A stretch of DNA of 5,785 nucleotides from Thermodesulfobacterium sp. Lineage in GTDB: Bacteria; Desulfobacterota; Thermodesulfobacteria; Thermodesulfobacteriales; Thermodesulfobacteriaceae. Below the pieces are notes generated by a model, which was given only the letters and a program-made list of their open reading frames with translations, made no database searches and had not been told where the DNA came from. The DNA is taken from contig JAGGXL010000117.1 of the NCBI GenBank assembly GCA_021163085.1, positions 1-5,785 of the forward strand, in the 5' to 3' direction. The position numbers were made by a program, and so were the translations under genes. Positions 1 through 5,785 of the stretch are shown in pieces (position 1 is the stretch's first letter; every line of letters starts with the position of its first letter).

Positions 1-656
1 AATTCATATACTTTGCAAGACCAGATAGTTATCTTTTTAACAAAAATGTATATATGGTAAGAAAAAATTTAGGGAAAAATCTTTATAAAGAGTGCCCTCT
101 TTCTGCAGATTTTGTTATGCCTTTTCCTGATTCAGGCAATTACGCTGCTATAGGATATGCTCAGGCAAGTGGCCTATCTCTTGAATTTGGAATGATAAGA
201 AATCACTATATAGGAAGAACTTTTATTCAGCCTTCAGAAAAAATTAGAAATGTTTCTGTAAGAATGAAGTTAAACCCTGTAAAAGATATCTTGAAAGGAA
301 AAGAAGTAATAATAATTGATGATTCTTTAGTTAGAGGAACAACTTCTAAAAACAGATTAAAAAGTATTAAAGAAACAGGAGTAAAAAAGATACATTTTTT
401 GCTTTCCTGTCCTCCTATAAGATTCCCGTGTTTTTTTGGAATTGATTTCCCCTCTCCTTCTGAATTGATTGCTTATAAACACTCTGTAGAGGAGATCAGA
501 AAATTTCTTGATATTGATACTTTGTACTATTTAAGTATTGAAGGTCTTCTTTCAGGAGTGGAAGAACTAAGAGATAAAGTCTGCTTAGCCTGTTTTTCAG
601 GAGAATATCCAATAGAGGTAGATTTTAGTTTTAGAAAGACTATTGCTGAAGTATAA
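1..656 (+). CDS. purF: Amidophosphoribosyltransferase, C-terminal part (5' end outside window)
   Basis: Glutamine PRPP amidotransferase makes 5-phosphoribosylamine from PRPP and glutamine, the first step of de novo purine synthesis in the cytoplasm. The frame is open from the left edge (first full codon at 3) and begins with FIYFARPDS, typical of mid-PurF, so the ATG at 54 is internal and not the start. About 217 residues are visible. The N-terminal Ntn-hydrolase glutaminase domain is missing; the phosphoribosyltransferase domain is present. Visible hallmarks are FPDSGNYAAIGYA, YIGRTFIQPS and the PRPP loop VIIIDDSLVRGTTS (visible residues 102-115). PCFFGID (Cys143) and CLACFSGEYP (Cys194, Cys197) match three of the four [4Fe-4S] ligands of the Bacillus-type enzyme; the fourth would lie upstream. 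The C-terminus ends at the usual family distance after the CxxC, so the 3' end looks intact. A 279-bp gap separates it from the next gene, which suggests separate transcription. Confidence 0.96.
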   Translation, partial: FIYFARPDSYLFNKNVYMVRKNLGKNLYKECPLSADFVMPFPDSGNYAAIGYAQASGLSLEFGMIRNHYIGRTFIQPSEKIRNVSVRMKLNPVKDILKGKEVIIIDDSLVRGTTSKNRLKSIKETGVKKIHFLLSCPPIRFPCFFGIDFPSPSELIAYKHSVEEIRKFLDIDTLYYLSIEGLLSGVEELRDKVCLACFSGEYPIEVDFSFRKTIAEV

Positions 657-748
657 ATGGAGTATCCGATTATCCTATTCATTTATAATGAAAAATAAAT
701 ATTCAAGGATGTTCAGTAATTTGCTGAAAATAAGATATCAAAGATAAT

Positions 749-789
749 AAGTTTCTAACTTTAAAATACTTTAGAAATTTCCGCTTTTT
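749..789 (+). terminator. Candidate intrinsic terminator downstream of purF
   Basis: Positions 749-758 and 771-780 can pair over 10 bp (core TTTCTAA / TTAGAAA, one G-U wobble at 751-778) around a 12-nt loop. Four bases later comes TTTTT (785-789). Position, 93 bp after the purF stop, and the trailing T-run fit a rho-independent terminator. The stem has only one G-C pair and the loop is long, so it would be weak, and such hairpins arise by chance in AT-rich gaps. Confidence 0.35.
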
Positions 790-837
790 CTCGTACTATA
801 AAATTAAATATTGTTTTATACTACAGAGTTTTTTGAT

Positions 838-865
838 TTGAAAGGAAGGTAAGACATGTTAAAAT
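838..865 (+). promoter_or_regulatory. Candidate sigma70-type promoter for the ubiD operon
   Basis: TTGAAA (838-843) and TAAAAT (860-865) each match the -35 and -10 consensus at five of six bases and are 16 bp apart. Transcription would start near 872, giving a leader of about 64 nt before the ubiD ATG. It sits in the only sizeable gap upstream of the four-gene block, where a promoter is expected. A perfect TATAAT at 895-900 is an alternative -10 but has no good -35 at 16-18 bp. Proposed by consensus match only; the host sigma factors are unknown. Confidence 0.4.
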
Positions 866-868
866 GTC
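853..868. promoter_or_regulatory. Short dyad overlapping the candidate -10 (possible operator)
   Basis: GACAT-GTTAAA-ATGTC is a perfect inverted repeat with 5-bp arms and a 6-bp spacer. It covers the whole putative -10 element at 860-865. A repressor bound there would block the promoter, but no regulator gene is nearby and dyads this short are common by chance in AT-rich DNA. Confidence 0.2.
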
Positions 869-883
869 AAATGTAAGAGAATA

Positions 884-898
884 TATACTTTATGTATA
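884..898. promoter_or_regulatory. Second short dyad around the alternative TATAAT
   Basis: TATAC-TTTAT-GTATA is a perfect inverted repeat with 5-bp arms. It overlaps the consensus TATAAT at 895-900 and sits 37 bp before the ubiD start. A further pair, ATACTT (885-890) and AAGTAT (902-907), shares the same sequence. It could be an operator or a leader hairpin; chance is equally plausible at this base composition. Confidence 0.15.
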
Positions 899-921
899 AT
901 TAAGTATTCTGAAATTGGTAT

Positions 922-926
922 AGGAG
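922..926 (+). promoter_or_regulatory. Ribosome binding site of ubiD
   Basis: AGGAG lies 9 nt before the ATG at 936. This supports that codon as the start and agrees with the N-terminus expected for the UbiD family (a YKNLKEFI-like opening). Confidence 0.75.
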
Positions 927-935
927 TGTATTTAA

Positions 936-2405
936 ATGAGAGCTTATAAAAATTTGAAAGAGTTTATTGCTACTTTAGAGAAAGAAAGGGAGCTTCTTAG
1001 GATAAAAGAAGAGGTTTCGGCAGAGCTTGAGATTACGGAGCTTACTGATAGAGTGTGTAAATTAAACGGGCCTGCACTTTTCTTTGAAAAAGTGAAAGGA
1101 CATAAAATCCCTGTAGTAACCAATCTTTTTGGGAGTTTTAGAAGAGTATGTCTTGCTTTTGGAGTGGAAGAAATTGATGAACTCGCTGAAGCTTTACTAA
1201 GATTTATGGAATTAAAGCAGACAGGAGGCTTTTTTGAAAAATTAAAGATCATTCCCAAATTTTGGCAGGCTAAGAATGTATTTCCTAAGATGGTTGAAAA
1301 AGCTCCCTGTCAGGAAATTGTGTGGGAAGGAGGAAAAGTTGATCTGTTTAAACTTCCTATTTTAAAATGCTGGCCAAAAGATGGAGGATCTTTTATTACT
1401 CTTCCCTGTGTGATTACTAAGGATCCTAAAACAGGTGTGCGTAATGTAGGAATGTATAGAATGCAGGTTTTCAGCAAAAATGAAACAGGTATGCACTGGC
1501 AAATTCATAAAGTTGGTGCAAAGCATTATCAAAAGGCAGAGAAATTTGGCCAAAAACTTCCTGTAGCAGTTGCTATAGGGCCAGATCCTGCAGTAATCTA
1601 TTCCGCAACTGCCCCTCTTCCTGAAGATGTAGATGAATTGTTTCTTGCAGGTTTCTTAAGAGGAAAACCTGTTGAGCTTGTTAAATGTTTAACAGTGCCT
1701 TTAGAAGTTCCTGCTGAATCTCAAATTATCCTTGAAGGTTATGTTGAACCTCATGAAAGACGATTAGAAGGGCCTTTCGGGGATCATACAGGATATTACA
1801 CTCCTCAAGATAAATATCCGGTTTTTAAAATTACCTGTATCACTATGAGAAAAGATGCTATCTATCCTGCAACCGTAGTAGGAAAACCTCCTATGGAGGA
1901 TTGTTATTTTGGAAAAGTGACAGAAAGATTATTTTTACCTTTAATAAAAAAAATTTTGCCAGAAGTAATAGATATAAATCTTCCTTGGGAAGGTGTTTTC
2001 CATAATTTAGCTTTTGTTTCCATAGATAAGCGTTATCCTGGACATGCTTTTAAGGTAGCTTCAGCTTTGTGGGGACTTGGACAGATGATGTTTACTAAAA
2101 TTATTGTAATATTTGATAAAGAAGTAGATGTTCAAAACTTAAGTGAAGTTCTATTTTATATGAGTGGAAATATAGATCCAGAAAGAGATATAATGGTTGT
2201 AAAAGGGCCCGTTGATGCTTTAGATCACGCAAGCCCATATCCGGCTTATGGTTCTAAGATGTGTATTGATGCTACAAAAAAGTGGAAAGAAGAGGGTTAT
2301 CCAAGGGAGTGGCCTGAAGAGGCAGTAATGACAGTAGAAGTTAAGAAAAAGATTGATAAGATCTGGGAAAAAATAGGAATTGAGGAGTTTTTAAAGAGGA
2401 GGTAG
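936..2405 (+). CDS. ubiD: UbiD-family decarboxylase (prenylated-FMN dependent), probably quinone biosynthesis
   Basis: UbiD enzymes remove the carboxyl group from aromatic or unsaturated acids using prenylated FMN and a divalent metal. In quinone synthesis this is the decarboxylation of a polyprenyl-hydroxybenzoate (ubiquinone) or of a naphthoate intermediate (menaquinone by the futalosine route). The product has 489 residues, the usual length for quinone-type UbiD. Visible marks are LEITELTDRV near residues 31-40, RNVGMYRMQVFSKN from 169 with Asn170 and Arg175, His191, VPAES with Glu261, and EGPFGDHTGYY (278-288). By family comparison Asn170/His191/Glu261 should bind the metal and cofactor phosphate, and Arg175/Glu278/Asp283 should be the catalytic triad. 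All are intact, so it should be active. The cofactor needs a UbiX prenyltransferase, which is not in this window. No other quinone gene is adjacent, so the exact substrate is uncertain; UbiD relatives acting on phenolic or aromatic acids cannot be excluded. It is first in a tight four-gene block. Confidence 0.93.
   Translation: MRAYKNLKEFIATLEKERELLRIKEEVSAELEITELTDRVCKLNGPALFFEKVKGHKIPVVTNLFGSFRRVCLAFGVEEIDELAEALLRFMELKQTGGFFEKLKIIPKFWQAKNVFPKMVEKAPCQEIVWEGGKVDLFKLPILKCWPKDGGSFITLPCVITKDPKTGVRNVGMYRMQVFSKNETGMHWQIHKVGAKHYQKAEKFGQKLPVAVAIGPDPAVIYSATAPLPEDVDELFLAGFLRGKPVELVKCLTVPLEVPAESQIILEGYVEPHERRLEGPFGDHTGYYTPQDKYPVFKITCITMRKDAIYPATVVGKPPMEDCYFGKVTERLFLPLIKKILPEVIDINLPWEGVFHNLAFVSIDKRYPGHAFKVASALWGLGQMMFTKIIVIFDKEVDVQNLSEVLFYMSGNIDPERDIMVVKGPVDALDHASPYPAYGSKMCIDATKKWKEEGYPREWPEEAVMTVEVKKKIDKIWEKIGIEEFLKRR
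2397..2402 (+). promoter_or_regulatory. Consensus Shine-Dalgarno inside the end of ubiD
   Basis: AGGAGG lies within the last two sense codons of ubiD, directly before its TAG stop and 9 nt ahead of the next ATG at 2412. It is the strongest ribosome binding site in the window. It suggests that translation of the phosphoesterase is coupled to, or efficiently reinitiated after, ubiD. Confidence 0.8.
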
Positions 2406-2411
2406 AGTTTT

Positions 2412-2900
2412 ATGAAAATTGCTATAATGAGTGATAGTCACGATTCTATCCCTAATTTAAAGAAAGCTATAGAAATTTGTTTAAAAGAAAATGTTGAAAA
2501 GATTTTTCACTGTGGTGATTTGATATCTCCTTTTATGGTACCTGTTTTGGGGAAATTTAATAAAGAAATACATTTAATTCTCGGGAACAACCCTGGAGAT
2601 ATTTATCTTTTAACTCAAAAGATTTTGGATTACCCTAATGTAAAGCTTCATGGAGAGAGTGCTTTTCTTGAAGTAGATGGATACAGAATTGCTATGGTAC
2701 ATTATCCAAAGGTGGCTTATGCTTTTGCCAAAACAAGGGAATACGATTTTATTTTCTGTGGGCATACACACAAATATGAGGTTAAGGTAATAGGCAAAAC
2801 TCTTATTATAAATCCCGGAGAGATATTGGGGAAAGAAGGAAGCCCAAGTTTTGTGATTCTTGATTTAAAGACAAAAGAGCATAAAAAAATAACTTTTTAA
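2412..2900 (+). CDS. YfcE/MJ0936-type metallophosphoesterase
   Basis: A small cytoplasmic calcineurin-like phosphoesterase, 162 residues, which is the normal size for the YfcE family. Members hydrolyse phosphodiesters in vitro with two divalent metals; the natural substrate is mostly unknown. Metal-site motifs appear in order: SDSHD (Asp8, His10), CGD (Asp36), GNN (Asn59), His97 and GHTH (His118, His120), followed by INPGE. Two positions differ from the textbook pattern. The GN(N/C)D motif reads GNNPGD, with Pro61 in place of Asp. The HGH motif reads VHYPK, so its second His is absent. The presumed metal ligands remain, so activity is likely, perhaps as a distinct subgroup. No signal peptide or membrane segment is seen. 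It starts 6 nt after ubiD and ends 15 nt before proS, inside the same transcription unit. The gene is not E. coli yfcE itself, so no symbol is given. Confidence 0.9.
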   Translation: MKIAIMSDSHDSIPNLKKAIEICLKENVEKIFHCGDLISPFMVPVLGKFNKEIHLILGNNPGDIYLLTQKILDYPNVKLHGESAFLEVDGYRIAMVHYPKVAYAFAKTREYDFIFCGHTHKYEVKVIGKTLIINPGEILGKEGSPSFVILDLKTKEHKKITF

Positions 2901-2904
2901 GGAG
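2899..2904 (+). promoter_or_regulatory. Ribosome binding site of proS
   Basis: AAGGAG overlaps the TAA stop of the phosphoesterase gene (2898-2900) and lies 11 nt before the ATG at 2916. A second purine run, GAAGGGG (2907-2913), is too close to that ATG to be the main site. The position supports 2916 as start and suggests coupling to the upstream gene. Confidence 0.65.
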
Positions 2905-2915
2905 AAGAAGGGGCT

Positions 2916-4613
2916 ATGCGCTGGAGTAAATTTTTTATTCCTACATTAAGAGAAGACCCCTCTGAGGCTGAAGTAGTAAGCCATAAGTTCTTGTTAAGAG
3001 CAGGTATGATAAGAAAACTTGCTTCAGGTATTTATAATTTTTTACCATTAGGTTTTAGAGCTTTAAAAAAGATAGAAAATATTGTCAGACAGGAGATGAA
3101 TAATGCTGGAGCTTTGGAAATTCTTATGCCGCTGGTTCAACCTGCTGAGCTCTGGCAGGAGACAGGACGATGGAATAATTACGGAAAGGAGCTTTTGAGA
3201 TTTAAAGATAGAAAGGATCACGATTTTTGCCTTGGCCCCACCCATGAAGAGGTTGTTACCGATATAGTAAGAAGAGATGTTAAATCTTATAAAGATCTTC
3301 CTCTTATCCTTTATCAGATTGCAGTAAAGTTTAGAGATGAAATTCGTCCAAGATTTGGAATTATGAGGGCAAGAGAATTTATAATGAAAGATGCCTATTC
3401 TTTTGATGCAGATTGGGACGGACTTGATAAGAGTTATCAATTGATGTATGAAACCTATCAAAAGATTTTTTCTAACTGTGGACTTAAATTTAAGGCGGTA
3501 GAAGCTCATACAGGTGCTATAGGGGGTGATGTTTCTCACGAATTTATGGTGCTTGCTAAAACAGGAGAAGATGTTATTGCTTTTTGTGAAAAATGTGGAT
3601 ATGCTTCAAATATAGAACTTACTCCAGCTATTTCAGGAGAAAAATATCCTTTTGAGTCTGAAAAGCTGTTGGAAAAAGTCTATACTCCTGGAGTAAGAAC
3701 TGCTCAGGAAGTAGCAGAATTCTTAGGGTTGCCTGTTTCTAAAATAACTAAAACTTTAATTTACATTCTTGATGAAAAAGAAGCGGTAGCTGTTTGTGTA
3801 AGAGGAGATCATGAAGTAAATGAAGTAAAACTTGAAAAGCTTTTTTCTGGCAAGAATTTTAGAATGGCAAATGAAGAAGAAGTAAGAAAAATTGTAGGAG
3901 CAAGTCCTGGTTTTATAGGCCCCAAGGATTTGAAGATAAAAGTTATCGCAGATAAAGCACTGGAGGGATATCCCAATTTTGTAATAGGAGCAAATGAAGA
4001 TAATTATCATTATGTAAATGCTAATCTTGGTTCTACTTTTAAGCCAGACCTTGTTGTTGATCTCAGAAAGGCCACAGAAGGAGATTTGTGTCCAAAATGT
4101 GGAGAACCTTTAAAGTTTACAAGAGGTATTGAAGTGGGACACATTTTTAAACTTGGAACAAAATATAGTGAACCTATGAAAGCTACATTTTTAGATAAAG
4201 ACGGAAAAATGAAGCCATTTATAATGGGTTGTTATGGAATAGGGGTAAGCAGAGTTCTTGCAGCAACTATTGAACAGAATTATGATGAAAACGGAATAAT
4301 TTTTCCGTGGCAAATTGCTCCTTTTCAAATAGCAGTGCTTTATTTAAAAGAAGAGTTTAAAGAAAATGCAGAAAAAGTTTATAAAAGGCTTTCTCAAAGA
4401 TGGGATGTAATTTTAGATGATAGAGATGAAAGACCGGGAGTAAAATTTAAAGATCTTGACTTGATAGGAATTCCTGTGCGGGTAATTTTTGGAAAAAATT
4501 ACGAAAAAAATAAAAAAATTGAGGTAAAGATAAGAAAAACCGGAGAGAGAAAATATGTTAGTCCTGAAGAGCTGGAAATTTTTATAAATAGGTTTGAAAA
4601 TGAAAAAGATTAA
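2916..4613 (+). CDS. proS: Prolyl-tRNA synthetase, bacterial type with editing insertion
   Basis: Class II aminoacyl-tRNA synthetase that charges tRNA-Pro with proline in the cytoplasm; essential for translation. At 565 residues it has the full length of the bacterial form, and the N-terminus MRWSKFFIPTLRE is typical. Motif 1 lies at about 58-86, the proline/ATP loop GPTHEE at 107-112, motif 2 at 139-163 (FRDEIRPRFGIMRAREF), and motif 3 at 438-454 (GCYGIGVSRVLAATIEQ, Arg446). Between motifs 2 and 3, roughly 235-388, sits the INS domain that hydrolyses mischarged Ala-tRNA-Pro. It contains ITKTLIY with Lys279, the expected editing lysine, the VRGDHEVNEVK segment, and the GASPGFIGP loop (328-336). 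Pairs Cys224/Cys227 and Cys392/Cys395 flank INS and look like a zinc-ribbon; metal binding is inferred. The C-terminal anticodon domain carries DDRDERPGVKFKDLDLIGIP (501-520). All catalytic parts are intact. The 3' end overlaps lpxD. Confidence 0.97.
   Translation: MRWSKFFIPTLREDPSEAEVVSHKFLLRAGMIRKLASGIYNFLPLGFRALKKIENIVRQEMNNAGALEILMPLVQPAELWQETGRWNNYGKELLRFKDRKDHDFCLGPTHEEVVTDIVRRDVKSYKDLPLILYQIAVKFRDEIRPRFGIMRAREFIMKDAYSFDADWDGLDKSYQLMYETYQKIFSNCGLKFKAVEAHTGAIGGDVSHEFMVLAKTGEDVIAFCEKCGYASNIELTPAISGEKYPFESEKLLEKVYTPGVRTAQEVAEFLGLPVSKITKTLIYILDEKEAVAVCVRGDHEVNEVKLEKLFSGKNFRMANEEEVRKIVGASPGFIGPKDLKIKVIADKALEGYPNFVIGANEDNYHYVNANLGSTFKPDLVVDLRKATEGDLCPKCGEPLKFTRGIEVGHIFKLGTKYSEPMKATFLDKDGKMKPFIMGCYGIGVSRVLAATIEQNYDENGIIFPWQIAPFQIAVLYLKEEFKENAEKVYKRLSQRWDVILDDRDERPGVKFKDLDLIGIPVRVIFGKNYEKNKKIEVKIRKTGERKYVSPEELEIFINRFENEKD
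4590..4592 (+). promoter_or_regulatory. Weak Shine-Dalgarno that decides the lpxD start
   Basis: Only a minimal AGG is found within the proS coding end, 7 nt before ATG 4600. It favours the ATG over the in-frame TTG at 4594. The weak site suggests that lpxD relies on ribosomes arriving from proS. Confidence 0.4.
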
Positions 4614-5625
4614 AGTTTCAGAACTTGCTAAAAGATTAGATGGAAATTTTATTGGTGAGGATTTTGAAATAGAAGGAATAAATGCCATCCCCTTGGCTAA
4701 TGAAAAAGAATTGATTTTTGTAGATTCTTTAAAAAGAGTAGCTGAAGCTCAAAACTCGAAAGCTGGAGCAGTTCTTTGTTCAGAGGGTTTTTCTCAACAC
4801 TTTGTGAATAAATCAGTAATAGAAGTAAAAAATGTTAGAGTGGCTTTTGCAAAAATTACAGAAATCTTTAAAAAGGAGATAGAATCCAGATGGGGTATAA
4901 GTTCTCAAGCCATTGTGGAGGAAGAAGTTCTTATAGAAGAGCCGTGTTTTATATATCCTTGGGTTTATATTCAGAAAGGTGCTAAAATAGGAAAAAATGT
5001 AGTTATTTATCCGGGGTCGTTTATAGGGGCTTATTCAGAAATTGGTGAAAATACAACAATTTATTCTAATGTAGTGATTTATCCTTATACTAAAATCGGT
5101 AAAAATTGTATAATTCATGCAGGGGTAGTTATTGGAGCTGATGGATTTGGTTTTGCACAAGAACAAACAGAAGATGGTTACAAAAATATAAAAATTTATC
5201 ATTTTGGAAGTGTAGAAATCGGAGATGAAGTAGAAATAGGAGCAAATACGACCATTGATAGATCTGTTTTTGGAAAAACTATTATAGGAGAAGGAACTAA
5301 AATCGATAATTTAGTTCAAATAGGACATAATGTAAGGGTGGGAAAACAAAATATTCTCGTTTCTCACACAGCTATTGGAGGAAGTGCAGTTTTAGAAGAT
5401 TATGTAATGCTTGCAGGACAGGTTGGAGTAGCACCTTATAGTAGAATAGGAAAAGGAGCTAAGGTAGCGGCAAAATCTGGAGTTTCAGGAAAAATTTCTC
5501 CAGGAGAAGAAGTAGCAGGTATACCTGCTATAAGGTCAAGTATCTGGAGAAGAGCGGTAGTTATCTTTGCTAAACTACCTGACCTTTATAAAGAAATTAA
5601 AAGGCTTTTATCTAAAAAGGATTAG
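4600..5625 (+). CDS. lpxD: UDP-3-O-acylglucosamine N-acyltransferase
   Basis: LpxD adds the second acyl chain, from acyl-ACP, to UDP-3-O-acyl-glucosamine, an early cytoplasmic step of lipid A synthesis; it works as a homotrimer. The product is 341 residues, the usual size. The N-terminal uridine-binding domain (about 1-100) includes GINAIPLANEKELIFVDS. A left-handed beta-helix of hexapeptide repeats (I-G-x4 pattern, about 105-300) follows, with GADGFGFA (179-186), IGANTTIDR and KIDNLVQIGHNVRVG. In the last, His243 corresponds to the catalytic histidine. A C-terminal helix (WRRAVVIFAKLPDLYKEIK) closes the protein. The frame also allows a TTG start at 4594, two codons earlier. ATG 4600 is preferred because the only upstream AGG (4590-4592) is 7 nt from it but 1 nt from the TTG. 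Overlap with the proS 3' end is 14 nt, so translational coupling is likely. Its presence shows the host has an LPS-type outer membrane. Confidence 0.96.
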   Translation: MKKIKVSELAKRLDGNFIGEDFEIEGINAIPLANEKELIFVDSLKRVAEAQNSKAGAVLCSEGFSQHFVNKSVIEVKNVRVAFAKITEIFKKEIESRWGISSQAIVEEEVLIEEPCFIYPWVYIQKGAKIGKNVVIYPGSFIGAYSEIGENTTIYSNVVIYPYTKIGKNCIIHAGVVIGADGFGFAQEQTEDGYKNIKIYHFGSVEIGDEVEIGANTTIDRSVFGKTIIGEGTKIDNLVQIGHNVRVGKQNILVSHTAIGGSAVLEDYVMLAGQVGVAPYSRIGKGAKVAAKSGVSGKISPGEEVAGIPAIRSSIWRRAVVIFAKLPDLYKEIKRLLSKKD

Positions 5626-5634
5626 ATATAATCT
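5614..5634 (-). terminator. Candidate weak terminator for the - strand fragment
   Basis: GATTA (5620-5624) and TAATC (5629-5633) pair around a 4-nt loop, with a possible G-U extension (5619-5634). On the - strand the hairpin is followed by one C and then TTTTT (complement of 5614-5618), as in an intrinsic terminator. It overlaps the stop codons of both convergent frames. On the + strand no T-run follows, so it would not serve lpxD. The stem is short and AT-rich. Confidence 0.25.
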
Positions 5635-5759
5635 CTAAGTGCAGCGGCTGCAGCTATTGCTCCTTGAGTATTGACAACCTTTACATATTCTGGATCAAAA
5701 TCATCAGAAAATTTAATATGTTTTTCCAGCTCAGACTTTTGATATAAACAAGCTCTATA
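5622..5759 (-). pseudogene. 3' end of an unidentified coding sequence, cut off by an upstream stop
   Basis: Read on the - strand from 5759 to the TAA at 5624-5622 there are 45 sense codons beginning YRACLYQKSELEKH and ending with GAIAAAAALRDYI. The peptide looks like real protein: charged helix-like stretches, then a Gly/Ala-rich C-terminal helix, with locally raised GC from the alanine codons. The frame is closed by TAA at 5762-5760 and has no ATG, GTG or TTG start inside it. It is therefore either the remnant of a deleted gene, the tail of a gene broken by a frameshift or nonsense change near 5760, or an assembly error. Family is not recognised. The Gly-Ala-Ile-x-Ala-Ala ending faintly recalls C-termini of ASKHA activator ATPases (BadF/HgdC type), but this is a guess. 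Its stop overlaps the lpxD stop by a few bases, a convergent arrangement. Confidence 0.45.
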
Positions 5760-5785
5760 TTAAGTTTTATAATGATAAAGGAAAT

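Noticed and set aside
678..692. TTCATT-TAT-AATGAA hairpin after purF.
   Set aside because: Six AT-rich pairs followed by A-rich rather than T-rich sequence, so it does not look like a terminator; no other role can be supported.
657..698. A 13-codon ATG frame beginning immediately after the purF stop.
   Set aside because: Too short, no ribosome binding site of its own and no recognisable composition; expected by chance in an AT-rich gap.
712..728. TTCAG...CTGAA near-palindrome in the purF-ubiD gap.
   Set aside because: Five-base arms with imperfect interior pairing, no T-run and no promoter element nearby; probably chance.
864..899. An 11-codon frame in the ubiD leader (MSNVREYILYV) as a possible leader peptide.
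   Set aside because: No ribosome binding site, no run of regulatory codons and no terminator/antiterminator pair around it.
944..1258. Long - strand open frame antisense to ubiD, and similar ones antisense to proS and lpxD.
   Set aside because: They lie opposite strongly conserved genes, have low-complexity Ser/Phe/Ile-rich translations and no plausible ribosome binding context; they are shadows.
5598..5610. TAAAAG-G-CTTTTA palindrome near the end of lpxD.
   Set aside because: It lies inside conserved-length lpxD coding sequence, has a loop too small for a stable hairpin, and is explained by codons for Ile-Lys-Arg-Leu-Leu.
5640..5652. TGCAGC-G-GCTGCA palindrome as a terminator for lpxD.
   Set aside because: No T-run follows on the + strand, and the GC-rich repeat is explained by the run of alanine codons in the - strand fragment.

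Overview
The window is an AT-rich stretch of a bacterial chromosome holding five recognisable housekeeping genes, all on the + strand, plus a fragment on the - strand at the right edge. LpxD (lipid A synthesis) points to a Gram-negative with an outer membrane. The AT-rich codons, Lys/Glu-rich proteins, a PurF of the iron-sulfur type and a UbiD-type decarboxylase would suit an anaerobic, possibly thermophilic lineage such as Thermodesulfobacteriota or a relative. This placement is inference; no rRNA or other marker is present.

Layout: (1) 1-656 is the 3' part of purF, the first enzyme of de novo purine synthesis; its start lies upstream of the window. (2) 657-935 is a 279-bp non-coding gap with a candidate weak intrinsic terminator for purF, a sigma70-like promoter candidate and several short AT-rich dyads. 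(3) 936-5625 is a compact four-gene block, ubiD - yfcE-like phosphoesterase - proS - lpxD. Its junctions are +6 nt, +15 nt and a 14-nt overlap, so it is almost certainly one transcription unit. (4) 5622-5759 on the - strand is the 3' end of an unidentified coding sequence, convergent with lpxD. Its frame is closed by a stop codon just upstream, so it looks like a gene remnant or a frame-disrupted gene.

Functionally the block mixes quinone synthesis (UbiD), a small phosphodiesterase of unknown substrate, proline charging for translation (ProRS) and lipid A synthesis (LpxD). These do not form one pathway. Quinone and lipid A synthesis both serve the envelope, and ProRS is a general growth gene, so the arrangement reads as a growth-linked housekeeping operon. 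I found no mobile element, CRISPR array, tRNA, rRNA or defence system. I see no evidence for a novel biological system here. The most worthwhile loose ends are the broken - strand tail, the altered motifs of the phosphoesterase and the control region ahead of ubiD.
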